Assembly (NCBI RefSeq): GCF_006337165.1
Contig: NZ_CP040896.1
Coordinates: 3,782,001 to 3,846,000, forward strand
Direction of reading: 5' to 3'
Length of the DNA: 64,000 nucleotides
DNA from: Hymenobacter jejuensis
GTDB taxonomy: Bacteria; Bacteroidota; Bacteroidia; Cytophagales; Hymenobacteraceae
Numbering within the stretch: the first letter of the stretch is position 1; each line of letters begins with the position of its first letter. Of this stretch, positions 40,066 to 46,980 are shown piece by piece. Both the position numbers and the translations under genes were made by a program. The notes under the pieces were generated by a model. It was not told the DNA's origin, searched no databases, and worked only from the letters and a program-made list of their open reading frames with translations.

Positions 40066-40995
40066 CTACACCGCCAGCGGCTGGCACGGGGCGTCACCCC
40101 ACAATTCGTAGGCTACGCGGAACGTGTTGCAGTGCGCGTCCACGATGTCGGCGATGCGCTCGGAGTAGCCGCCGCCCATACTTACGGCGACGGGCAGGGC
40201 GTGCTGGTGGCACAGCCCGAGCACAAACTCGTCGCGCTGCCGACAGCCGCGCAGCGTAAGCGCCAGTTTGCCGAGCTTGTCGGTTTTGAGCACGTCGACG
40301 CCCGCCTGGAAAAAGATAAAATCCGGCTGCACCTGCTGGAGCAAGCGCGGCAGCGTAACGCGCAGCAACGCCAAGTACGCCGCATCTTCAATGCCCAGGT
40401 GCAGCTCCAAATCCAGGTCCGATTGCTCCTTGCGCAGCGGGTAATTGGCCCCGGCGTGCATGGAAAAGGTAAACACCCGTGGCTCATCGCGGAAGATGCT
40501 CGCCGTGCCGTCGCCCTGGTGCACGTCCAGATCAACTACCAGAACCTGCCGGGCCAAGCCGTGGTGCAATAAGTGAGCGGCCGCAATGGCAATGTCGTTG
40601 AGCACGCAAAAGCCTTCGCCGTGGTCGGCAAAGGCATGGTGGGTGCCGCCGGCTAAGTTGAGCCCGATACCATCGCGCAGGGCCCGCCGCGCCGACTGCA
40701 CCGTCCCCGCCGAGCTCGTCAGCGAGCGCCGCACTAGTTGCTCGCTCTGCGGCAGGCCCAGGCGGCGCACTTCGGCCGGCGAGAGGCACTGGTCGCGCAC
40801 TTTCTCCCAATATTCCCGCGTGTGGACGCGCAGCACGTCATCCAGCGCGCACAGCCCCGGATCATAAAAATCCTCGGGTGGCGCAATGCCTTGCCACAGC
40901 AACTGCTCGCGAATCAGCTCGTACTTGGCAATCGGGAACCGATGACCGGGCGGCAAGTCCAGAAGATAACGATCGGAAGTGGCAAGGCAGGGCAT
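40066..40995 (-). CDS. Histone deacetylase-family protein (HDAC11-like)
   Basis: 309-aa arginase-fold deacetylase. Zinc and catalytic residues are in place: NLAGGTHHAFADHGEGFCVL (double His), VLVVDLDVHQGDGTASIF (D and H zinc ligands) and FFQAGVDVLKTDKLGKLALT (third Asp), then VSMGGGYS. Short size and these motifs fit class IV-like or acetoin-utilisation-type bacterial members, which remove acyl groups from lysines, polyamines or other small amines. The target is not predictable. Monocistronic; upstream is a very AT-rich non-coding stretch. Confidence 0.9.
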   Translation of the reverse strand: MPCLATSDRYLLDLPPGHRFPIAKYELIREQLLWQGIAPPEDFYDPGLCALDDVLRVHTREYWEKVRDQCLSPAEVRRLGLPQSEQLVRRSLTSSAGTVQSARRALRDGIGLNLAGGTHHAFADHGEGFCVLNDIAIAAAHLLHHGLARQVLVVDLDVHQGDGTASIFRDEPRVFTFSMHAGANYPLRKEQSDLDLELHLGIEDAAYLALLRVTLPRLLQQVQPDFIFFQAGVDVLKTDKLGKLALTLRGCRQRDEFVLGLCHQHALPVAVSMGGGYSERIADIVDAHCNTFRVAYELWGDAPCQPLAV

Positions 40996-41470
40996 GCAAA
41001 GGCGTGTGAAGGAGCGGCAGGAGCGTGTATACGCAGGCTACGCATTCTGGCGCTAAAAGCAAAGCCGCCCGAGTCGCCTGCACACACCTGAAAGGGGCCG
41101 CCCCGAAAAACCAGAAGAATAGCCACGTATTTTGATAAGCGCTACGGAGGGAATAGGGTAGTGAGTTAGCTGCCACCGCTGACTTTAAAAGCACAAGAAT
41201 TCTGAGTTTAATAAATGTTAAGAACGGCTATTTATATTCGTTCGAAATAAAGCCTTTGTTTAGTTGATTGTTTTTGAAAAATTATTTTTAAATATTTTTA
41301 ACTATTACTTGCATGTTAGAAAAAGACCATTCATATTTGTCCTATCAAAATCAATAACGCCATGCAACGCTGCTTTAATACCTCCCACATCCAATACGAT
41401 CTGAAGCCATGGGCTTCTATCGTGGTTCGGTATAGCTAGGCAGTAGCAGACTCCCTCTGAAACTTCCGCG

Positions 41471-41503
41471 ACCCGAACCTAACCAGTTCGGGTTGTTTGT
41501 TTT
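41471..41503 (+). terminator. Intrinsic terminator in rsr upstream region
   Basis: ACCCGAAC and GTTCGGGT pair over 8 bp around CTAACCA, followed by a T-rich run (TGTTTGTTTT). It closes the first short transcription unit. Confidence 0.8.
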
Positions 41504-41656
41504 ACAACGCATTCTACCCGTCAGGCCATGCTCCAGCAGCTACCATTTACAACATCAGAATCCAATAAACGGCATACAAGCCGCCATTGGGATTGGTGTG
41601 GCCGGGATTTTTCGTCGGATTATTTACGTCGGTAATCATTACGTGACGTATCCGTG

Positions 41657-41692
41657 AAAAAGGCCCGGCTCTCCCAAGAGTCGGGCCTTTTT
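41657..41692 (+). terminator. Second intrinsic terminator upstream of rsr
   Basis: GGCCCGGCTC and GAGTCGGGCC pair over 10 bp with one G-T wobble around TCCCAA, with A5 and T5 runs outside. It ends the second short unit 176 bp before the rsr start. Confidence 0.85.
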
Positions 41693-41867
41693 CATGTTTA
41701 TTAATCGAATAAAAATGATTTTATTCGGGGCGGAACAGGTATGTTCTTTTAGTAAAATAATACACAGTTGAATTAATAATTAAGGCAACAAGTCGAGCAA
41801 AGTTTATCGCTTTATATAAACTATTGATGCACCATTACACCATTTCCTAGCTCACATTTTTACCCTT

Positions 41868-43442
41868 ATGCGCTTCAACTTTACCCTCCGTAAAACCCAG
41901 CCCAACGCCATCAACTACGAAGGCGCTGCAGCTTACCAGCTCACGCCCCAGCTGGAACTGTATGCTGCCGTGGCCACTGCCGCGCTCAGCGACCAGTTCT
42001 ACGAAAAGGCCGACACGCGGCTGACGCGGATGCGTCAGTTGGTAGCGCAAAACGACCCTTTGTTTGTGGCCCAATTGGCGGTATACGCTCGCGAACGGCT
42101 TTATCTGCGCTCAGTGCCCTTGGTGCTGGTTGTGGAGCTGGCCCGTCTGCACCGCGGCGACAATCTCGTGAGCCGCTTGGTGGCCCGCGTGGTGCAGCGC
42201 GCCGACGAAATCACGGAGTTGCTTGCTTTCTATGCCCAAGCCAACGACCGCGGCGGCACCAAAACCCTCAACCGCCTCTCCAAGCAATTGCAGAAAGGCT
42301 TGGCCCTCAGCTTCAACCGTTTCGACGGCTACCAGTTGGCTAAGTACGACCGTGCCGGCACCATTCGCCTTCGCGATGCGTTATTTCTGGTGCACCCTAC
42401 GGCCCGCGATAGGGCTCAACAAGCCCTGTTCGACCAGCTTGTAGCGGGCACGCTGCCAACGCCTTACACTTGGGAAACCGAGTTGTCGGCGCTGGGGCAG
42501 GGGAGCTTCGCCAACGACGAAGCACGCGCCGCGGCCTTCCGCGCCAAGTGGGAGGAGCTGATCGGGAGCGGCAAGCTGGGTTACATGGCCTTGCTGCGCA
42601 ACCTGCGCAACATCCTCGAAGCCGACGTGTCGGCCGAGGCAATGGATCGGGTGTGTACCATGCTCGCCGACCGCTTTGCGGTGGCGCGGGCCCGGCAGTT
42701 GCCGTTTCGGTTCTTGGCCGCTTACCGCGAGGTGGAGGCCATGAATACGACTACGGGCCCGGTAACTAAGGTGCTGACTGCCTTGGGGTTACGTGGTGGT
42801 CACGTAGCGGCCGTATTGGCAGCACTGGAAGCGGCTATCGTGCACTCGGCGGACAACTTGCGCGGCTTCGGTTCCGAAACCCGTGTGGTAGTGGCCTGCG
42901 ACGTGTCGGGCTCGATGCAGCAGCCGGTGTCGGCGCGCAGCAAAGTGCTGCTCTACGACGTGGGTTTGGTGCTCGGCATGCTCCTACAAAGCCGTTGTAA
43001 GCAGGTAGTTACGGGCATGTTCGGCGACCGTTGGAAGCGTGTGGCATTGCCTCAGGGCCAAGTGTTGCGCAACGTGCAGGAGCTGTACCGCCGCGAAGGC
43101 GAGGTAGGCTACAGCACCAACGGGCATTTGGTCATCCGCGACCTGCGGGAGCAGCGCGAGCGGGCCGACAAAGTGCTGGTGTTCACCGACTGCCAGCTCT
43201 GGGACAGCCGTGGCCACCAAGACACGCTGGCCCACGAGTGGCGCGAATACCGCCGCACGGTGGCCACGCACGCCCGGCTCTACCTGTTCGACTTGGCCGG
43301 CCACGGCACCACGCCGGTGCAAGTCCAGGCTGCCGATGGGGTTTTCCTCATCGCGGGCTGGTCGGATAAAGTGTTCGACGTGCTCCACGCGCTGGAAAAC
43401 GGCGGCACCGCCCTGACCGAAATTGAAAAAATAAAATTGTAA
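41868..43442 (+). CDS. rsr: TROVE/vWA domain protein, Ro60 orthologue
   Basis: 524-aa RNA-binding protein. Residues about 15-330 are the TROVE domain of HEAT-like helices that form the Ro60 ring (EGAAAYQLTPQLELYAAVAT, then DPLFVAQLAVYARERLYLRS and KLGYMALLRNLRNILEADVS). Residues about 345-510 are a von Willebrand A domain with the MIDAS motif VVACDVSGSMQQP. Ro60 binds misfolded RNA ends inside the ring and Y RNAs on its outer face; in bacteria it works with PNPase in RNA decay. The four Y RNAs follow 116 bp downstream, and two RtcB ligases beyond. The N-terminus MRFNFTLRKTQPNAINYEG is a good start. Confidence 0.93.
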   Translation: MRFNFTLRKTQPNAINYEGAAAYQLTPQLELYAAVATAALSDQFYEKADTRLTRMRQLVAQNDPLFVAQLAVYARERLYLRSVPLVLVVELARLHRGDNLVSRLVARVVQRADEITELLAFYAQANDRGGTKTLNRLSKQLQKGLALSFNRFDGYQLAKYDRAGTIRLRDALFLVHPTARDRAQQALFDQLVAGTLPTPYTWETELSALGQGSFANDEARAAAFRAKWEELIGSGKLGYMALLRNLRNILEADVSAEAMDRVCTMLADRFAVARARQLPFRFLAAYREVEAMNTTTGPVTKVLTALGLRGGHVAAVLAALEAAIVHSADNLRGFGSETRVVVACDVSGSMQQPVSARSKVLLYDVGLVLGMLLQSRCKQVVTGMFGDRWKRVALPQGQVLRNVQELYRREGEVGYSTNGHLVIRDLREQRERADKVLVFTDCQLWDSRGHQDTLAHEWREYRRTVATHARLYLFDLAGHGTTPVQVQAADGVFLIAGWSDKVFDVLHALENGGTALTEIEKIKL

Positions 43443-43454
43443 ACACGCGGCCAT

Positions 43455-43488
43455 GGGAACGGCAAATAAGAAAGCGGTTGTCGTTCCC
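43455..43488 (+). other. Hairpin downstream of rsr
   Basis: GGGAACG and CGTTCCC pair over 7 bp around a 20-nt loop, 12 bp after the rsr stop. There is no T-run, so it is not a standard terminator; it might be a processing or stability element at the 3' end of rsr mRNA. A 15-codon frame (43453-43500) overlaps it and is probably chance. Confidence 0.4.
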
Positions 43489-43558
43489 ACCACGCCTTAA
43501 TTACTTAGTTAATAAAATGAAAACCAGTCGATTAGCCAATTATCAATTATTGATTTCC

Positions 43559-43715
43559 GCCAACGCGCAAGGTGCCGTAGATAGGCGTTACTTCGGGATT
43601 TTTCTTCGGGCGTGCCAGCTCAATAGCCAGGCCACGTCTGCGGGTTCGAATCCCGGCCTTGCTGCCAAGCAAGCGTAAGATCAACGCCGATCGCCTGTTG
43701 CCCTTGTCCGTTGGC
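43559..43715 (+). ncRNA. Y RNA unit 1 (YrlA-like, D-arm degenerate)
   Basis: Ends pair (GCCAACG with CGTTGGC, then GCAAGG with CCTTGT). The Ro60-site motifs are GGTGCCGTAG (43571) and GTTGCCC (43697). The inner stem is AGGCG/CGCCT, followed by TTACTTCG at 43588. The T-arm (CGGG TTCGAAT CCCG, 43641-43655) and a closed acceptor-like hairpin (CTTGC/GCAAG) are present. The D-arm is not tRNA-like here; GATC/GATC takes its place. An extra hairpin (CGTG/CACG) precedes the T-arm, making this the longest unit (157 nt). GCAAGG can alternatively pair with CCTTGC of the acceptor region. Part of a four-member array. Confidence 0.8.
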
Positions 43716-43733
43716 AAGAGATGCATAATTAAT

Positions 43734-43881
43734 CCGCCGGGTGTCGTAGAGCAGCGTTACTTCGGGTCGCGGGTTCGAGCCCCGCCTTTCGCACACTGGC
43801 TCAGGCTGCGAAAGTAGCTCAGTAGGTAGAGCAGAGCGGCCTTGGCCGTATACTTCCGCTGCTCGCCAGTTGCCCCCGCGG
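43734..43881 (+). ncRNA. Y RNA unit 2 (YrlA-like)
   Basis: Ends pair CCGCCGGG with CCCCGCGG (one mismatch). Ro60-site motifs GGTGTCGTAG (43740) and GTTGCCC (43869). Inner stem GAGCAGCG with CGCTGCTC, then TTACTTCG at 43757. The permuted tRNA-like domain is complete: T-arm GCGGG TTCGAGC CCCGC (43769-43785), acceptor-like hairpin CTTTCGCA/TGCGAAAG with a 13-nt closed loop, and D-arm GTAGCTCAGTAGGTAGAGC. A short hairpin (CGGCC/GGCCG) is inserted after the D-arm. The acceptor is closed by a loop, so no aminoacylation end exists. Confidence 0.88.
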
Positions 43882-43900
43882 TTTGATCGTCATCAACTAC

Positions 43901-44043
43901 TTCACTGGGTGCCGTAGGGCAGCCATACTTCGCTCCAAAAATAGGTCCTGTCGCGGGTTCGACTCCCGAATTAGTGCTTCGGCACTGCGGCTGGCAAATT
44001 GGTAGGGCAGGACCAATGGTTGCGCGCTTGTTGCCCCAGTGAA
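43901..44043 (+). ncRNA. Y RNA unit 3 (YrlA-like, UUCG-capped acceptor)
   Basis: Ends pair TTCACTGG with CCAGTGAA. Ro60-site motifs GGTGCCGTAG (43908) and GTTGCCC (44030). Inner stem GCAGCCA with TGGTTGC, then ATACTTCG at 43925. A 7-bp stem GGTCCTG/CAGGACC sits where the anticodon stem would be. The T-arm is CGGG TTCGACT CCCG (43954-43968), the acceptor-like hairpin AGTGC/GCACT is capped by a UUCG tetraloop, and a D-arm with AAATTGGTAGGG is divergent but recognisable. Best-folding member of the array; stems are read by eye only. Confidence 0.88.
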
Positions 44044-44051
44044 AAATGCGC

Positions 44052-44188
44052 CGGTGGGTGCCGTAGCCGAGTCTTACTTCGACTTTTAATCGCCTGGTCG
44101 CGGGTTCGAGTCCCGCTCATTGGCTCCTAGGCCGATGGTAGCTCAGTTTGGTAGAGCAGGAAGACTCAGCGCCCGTTGCCCCTTTCCG
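44052..44188 (+). ncRNA. Y RNA unit 4 (YrlA-like)
   Basis: Ro60-site motifs GGTGCCGTAG (44057) and GTTGCCC (44175). Inner stem GAGTCTT with AAGACTC, and TTACTTCG at 44074. T-arm GCGGG TTCGAGT CCCGC (44100-44116), acceptor-like hairpin CATTGGC/GCCGATG with a TCCTAG loop, and D-arm GTAGCTCAGTTTGGTAGAGC follow in permuted order. CCTG/CAGG forms the anticodon-stem position. The outermost stem is the weakest of the four, so the 5' and 3' ends are approximate. Confidence 0.88.
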
Positions 44189-44261
44189 TAGCCTTCCCAA
44201 ACACCGGATGTCGTTCAGTGGGTGCTCACCAGTGATTGGGTATCGAGTTGTGTTAATGTAA

Positions 44262-44309
44262 TTTCATAAATAATTGATAATCAAATATATATGAAAAAAG
44301 TATTTACCA
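44262..44309 (+). repeat. AT-rich palindromic element upstream of first rtcB
   Basis: TTTCATA and TATGAAA frame an exact TTGATAATCAA (44274-44284). The sequence then runs into AAAAAGTATTTACCA, identical to the copy at position 32. It lies 135 bp before the rtcB ATG, between the Y RNA array and rtcB. Confidence 0.65.
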
Positions 44310-44443
44310 TCAGCAAATTTAGAAAAGCCATCGTGCGGATTTTCCGCAAGCATCTTCACCGCTTTGCGGCCCTGAACTGCTTGGATAGATAACCTGCTCA
44401 CGCCCGCTGGCTTCGCTTTTTCTCCTTTTAAAATTCCCCTTTT

Positions 44444-45850
44444 ATGGCACAACAATTACGCGGCAATGACCTTCGGCAACTTGGTTTTCCAGAAGGTCGG
44501 GCCATTGGCTTGGCGCTGGCCCAATTGCAGCGCAAGCATTTGAAAAAACTCTCACATACCGATCAGCTAACGCTCTTGCAGCGGGTGCTGCAAACGCCCA
44601 CCGAGTTCTCCACCGACCTCGATTGGAGCCACGTGGCAGCGGCCCTTTTGCCCCCGCCCAGCCGCCACATCGCCTTGACCGAGCGCAAAGAATACGCCCT
44701 CTACGGCGCCGAGCACATCGAGCAAGGCGCTATCCATCAGATGGAAACGGCCATGAAGCTGCCCGTGACGGTAGCTGGCGCCCTGATGCCCGACGCCCAC
44801 CACGGCTACGGCTTGCCCATCGGCGGCGTATTGGCGACGGATAACGCCGTAATTCCGTATGCCGTGGGCGTCGACATTGGCTGTCGGATGGCGTTGTCGG
44901 TGTTGCCCTTGCCGCCGCAGTTTCTGGGGCAGCGGGTGCAGGAGCTGCGCAAGCTTTTGCTCGAACACACGCGGTTCGGCAACCGCGACGGTTTCCAGCA
45001 CGGCCGCAAAATGGACCACGCCGTGCTCGAACGCAATGAATTTCAGGACATTGGCTTTCTGCGCAACAAGCAAGCCACGGCCGCGGCACAAATCGGGACG
45101 TCGGGGGGCGGCAACCACTTCGTGGAGTTCGGCATCGTGGAGATCACCGAACCGCAAAACGAGCTGGGGCTGCCGCTGGGGCAGTACGTGGGCTTGCTCT
45201 CGCACTCCGGCTCGCGGGGTTTGGGGGCCAGCGTGGCCAACCACTACACGCAGCTCGCGATGGAAAACTGCCAGCTGCCGGCCGAAGCCAAGCACCTCGC
45301 CTGGCTGTCGCTCGAAACGGAGTTGGGGCAAGAATACTGGCGGGCGATGAACCTGGCCGGTGATTACGCCTCGGCGTGCCACTTTCAGATTCACCACCGC
45401 ATTGCCAAAGCCCTGGGCGAGAAGCCTTTGGCTAAGGTCGAAAACCACCACAACTTCGCCTGGAAAGAACGCATGGCCGACGGCCGCGAGGTAATCGTGC
45501 ACCGCAAGGGCGCCACGCCGGCCGGCAAAGGCGTGCTCGGCATGATTCCGGGTTCGATGACGGCGCCGGGCTTTATTGTGCGGGGCCGGGGAGTGGCCGA
45601 GTCGTTGGCCTCGGCGTCGCACGGCGCCGGCCGCCGGATGTCGCGGACGCGGGCCAAGCAGGAGCTGGGCGAAGCCGAAGTGCGGCGCTACCTCGCCCAG
45701 CACGGCGTAGAGCTCATCGGCGGCGGCCTCGACGAAGCACCCATGGCTTACAAAGACATCCACGCCGTGATGCAAAGCCAGCAGGAGCTAGTGGACGTGC
45801 TCGGCACCTTCACGCCGCGCATTGTGCGGATGGAGGGCGCCAGCACGTAA
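44444..45850 (+). CDS. rtcB: RNA-splicing ligase RtcB, copy 1
   Basis: 468-aa ligase that joins 2',3'-cyclic phosphate or 3'-phosphate RNA ends to 5'-OH ends using GTP and Mn2+. Catalytic landmarks: metal-binding VDIGCRMALSV with the conserved Cys, the H-S-G-S-R-G loop (GLLSHSGSRGLGA), KVENHHNFAWKE and IVHRKGATPAGKGVL, GMIPGSMTAPGF, and the guanylylated His in SASHGAGRRMSR. It is complete and not obviously altered. It differs at many positions from copy 2 at 46981. It follows the Y RNA array by about 250 bp. With Rsr this forms the known bacterial RNA-repair theme. Confidence 0.96.
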   Translation: MAQQLRGNDLRQLGFPEGRAIGLALAQLQRKHLKKLSHTDQLTLLQRVLQTPTEFSTDLDWSHVAAALLPPPSRHIALTERKEYALYGAEHIEQGAIHQMETAMKLPVTVAGALMPDAHHGYGLPIGGVLATDNAVIPYAVGVDIGCRMALSVLPLPPQFLGQRVQELRKLLLEHTRFGNRDGFQHGRKMDHAVLERNEFQDIGFLRNKQATAAAQIGTSGGGNHFVEFGIVEITEPQNELGLPLGQYVGLLSHSGSRGLGASVANHYTQLAMENCQLPAEAKHLAWLSLETELGQEYWRAMNLAGDYASACHFQIHHRIAKALGEKPLAKVENHHNFAWKERMADGREVIVHRKGATPAGKGVLGMIPGSMTAPGFIVRGRGVAESLASASHGAGRRMSRTRAKQELGEAEVRRYLAQHGVELIGGGLDEAPMAYKDIHAVMQSQQELVDVLGTFTPRIVRMEGAST

Positions 45851-45876
45851 GTTGCTGATTAAAAATAAGTTAACTG

Positions 45877-45908
45877 AAAAAGAGCACAACCCTATTGTGC
45901 TACTTTTT
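45877..45908. terminator. Terminator after first rtcB
   Basis: AGCACAA and TTGTGCT pair over 7 bp around CCCTA, with flanking A and T runs. It lies 26 bp after the rtcB stop, so the downstream DUF2490 gene would need its own promoter. Confidence 0.6.
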
Positions 45909-46036
45909 GCTTTCCCGACTTGCGAAACCGCGTGATGGCTTTCGCTTCTGAGCGACCTCTATATTTGTGCTGGCCGTTAGCAATTTTTCGTAGTGGGGTT
46001 CAGGAACGCTTGTGTTCATTTAAATCCATTTCCAAC

Positions 46037-46840
46037 ATGTTGATGAACAAGTGCTTACTCGTGTTGGGTTTTGTGATGGCGTTAACTGGCAGCGGCATGC
46101 AGGCTGCTTAGGCCCAAACGCCCGCCAACCCGGCCCAGCCCTTGGGCAGCTGGTTTATCGGGACGGTACAGCTGCCGGGCAGCCCGGAAAAGAAGTGGGG
46201 CGGTTTTGCGGAAGTGCAGGCCCGTACCAACGCGCTTTTCCGGCAGTATTTCTACAACGAGCTGAAAGGTGGGGTGAGCTACGACCTCGACAAAAACTTC
46301 ACGGTGATGCTCGCCGGCGGCCGCTACTCCACCTCCGACTACAAAGCGCTCGAAGACGGGCCGCTCAACGTGGAAAAACGCCTCTGGCTGCAACTGGTGC
46401 TCAATCAGTACCTCGAGCGCGTAAAGATCGAGCACCGCTACCGCATGGAGCAGCGCTGGTTTGACTACCGAGGCGACAGTTCGGCGACGCGCAACCGCAT
46501 CCGGTACCGGCTCAACACCTTCATCCCGCTGAATGCCAAAACCATTGCCGCCAAAACTGTCTTCCTGTCAATCTACGACGAGATATTTCTCAACCCGAAA
46601 GGGCCTGTGTTTGAGCGCAACCGAGTGTATGCGGGGGCCGGTTATCAATTCAACCAGCACCTGGCCCTGCAAGCCGGTTGGGTAAATCAAGCCAATTACA
46701 ACCTGCCCGTTGTGAAGCAAGGGCAGTTCGTCCCGCAGAATACCTCGGCCAAAAACAACGTAGTCTTGGCCCTGACTTACCGCCTGTTTCACCGCGACGT
46801 CGCGCCAGCCCACGAGCACTTGCCTTCGCAGCAAGATTAA
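46037..46840 (+). pseudogene. DUF2490 outer-membrane protein gene with in-frame TAG in the signal region
   Basis: A frame from the ATG at 46037 (MLMNKCLLVLGFVMALTG) encodes a signal peptide up to MQAA, where TAG at 46109-46111 stops it. The same frame then continues AQTPANPAQPLGSWFIGTVQ into a complete DUF2490 beta-barrel-like domain to 46840 (VYAGAGYQFNQHLALQAGWV near the end). A CAG-to-TAG change would explain it, restoring the expected QA cleavage context. It may be a genuine nonsense mutation or a sequence error; downstream ATG at 46142 would give a protein lacking the signal peptide. The domain itself shows no other damage. Confidence 0.8.
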
Positions 46841-46852
46841 AAAAACTGGTTA

Positions 46853-46881
46853 CATAATTATCTGTATATCAATGTATTATG
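46853..46881. repeat. AT-rich palindromic element before second rtcB
   Basis: CATAAT and ATTATG frame TATCTGTATATCAATGT, a divergent version of the TTGATAATCAA element. It starts 12 bp after the DUF2490 stop and ends 99 bp before rtcB copy 2. Confidence 0.5.
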
Positions 46882-46980
46882 TGACTATGGGCTGCGCGCG
46901 TTAGCAACCGTCTCAAGCTCGGCTATAACCTGGCTTGCCTTCCCCGCGCTACTACAGACACCACCCACCAACTGTAGATC

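Larger units (their letters stand above)
40996..41867. other. 872-bp intergenic region upstream of rsr with two short ORF-terminator units
   Basis: From 41190 to 41340 the sequence is strongly AT-rich, as expected for a promoter region. Two short frames follow, 41362-41439 (25 codons, MQRCFNTSHIQYDLKPW...) and 41528-41635 (35 codons, contains HWDWC), each succeeded by an intrinsic terminator. They could be leader peptides of an attenuation system or parts of short RNAs. A weak hairpin (CGAATAAAA/TTTTATTCG) lies at about 41706-41727. No larger gene is present. Confidence 0.5.

Noticed and set aside
43567..43666. A canonical tRNA gene in Y RNA unit 1
   Set aside because: GCAAGG can pair with CCTTGC before a TGCCA end, but no D-arm or anticodon arm of tRNA type lies between, and the conserved Ro60 motif overlaps the supposed 5' acceptor strand.
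43769..44150. Individual tRNA genes in the array
   Set aside because: T-arms precede D-arms, and the acceptor is closed by a loop, so no unit can give a mature aminoacylatable tRNA.
43559..44188. CRISPR array
   Set aside because: Units are about 140-160 nt, share only scattered motifs and fold as RNAs; there is no short repeat with even spacers and no cas gene.
45920..46111. A separate 63-aa protein before DUF2490
   Set aside because: Its end is the signal peptide of the DUF2490 gene in the same frame; the earlier part is upstream sequence.
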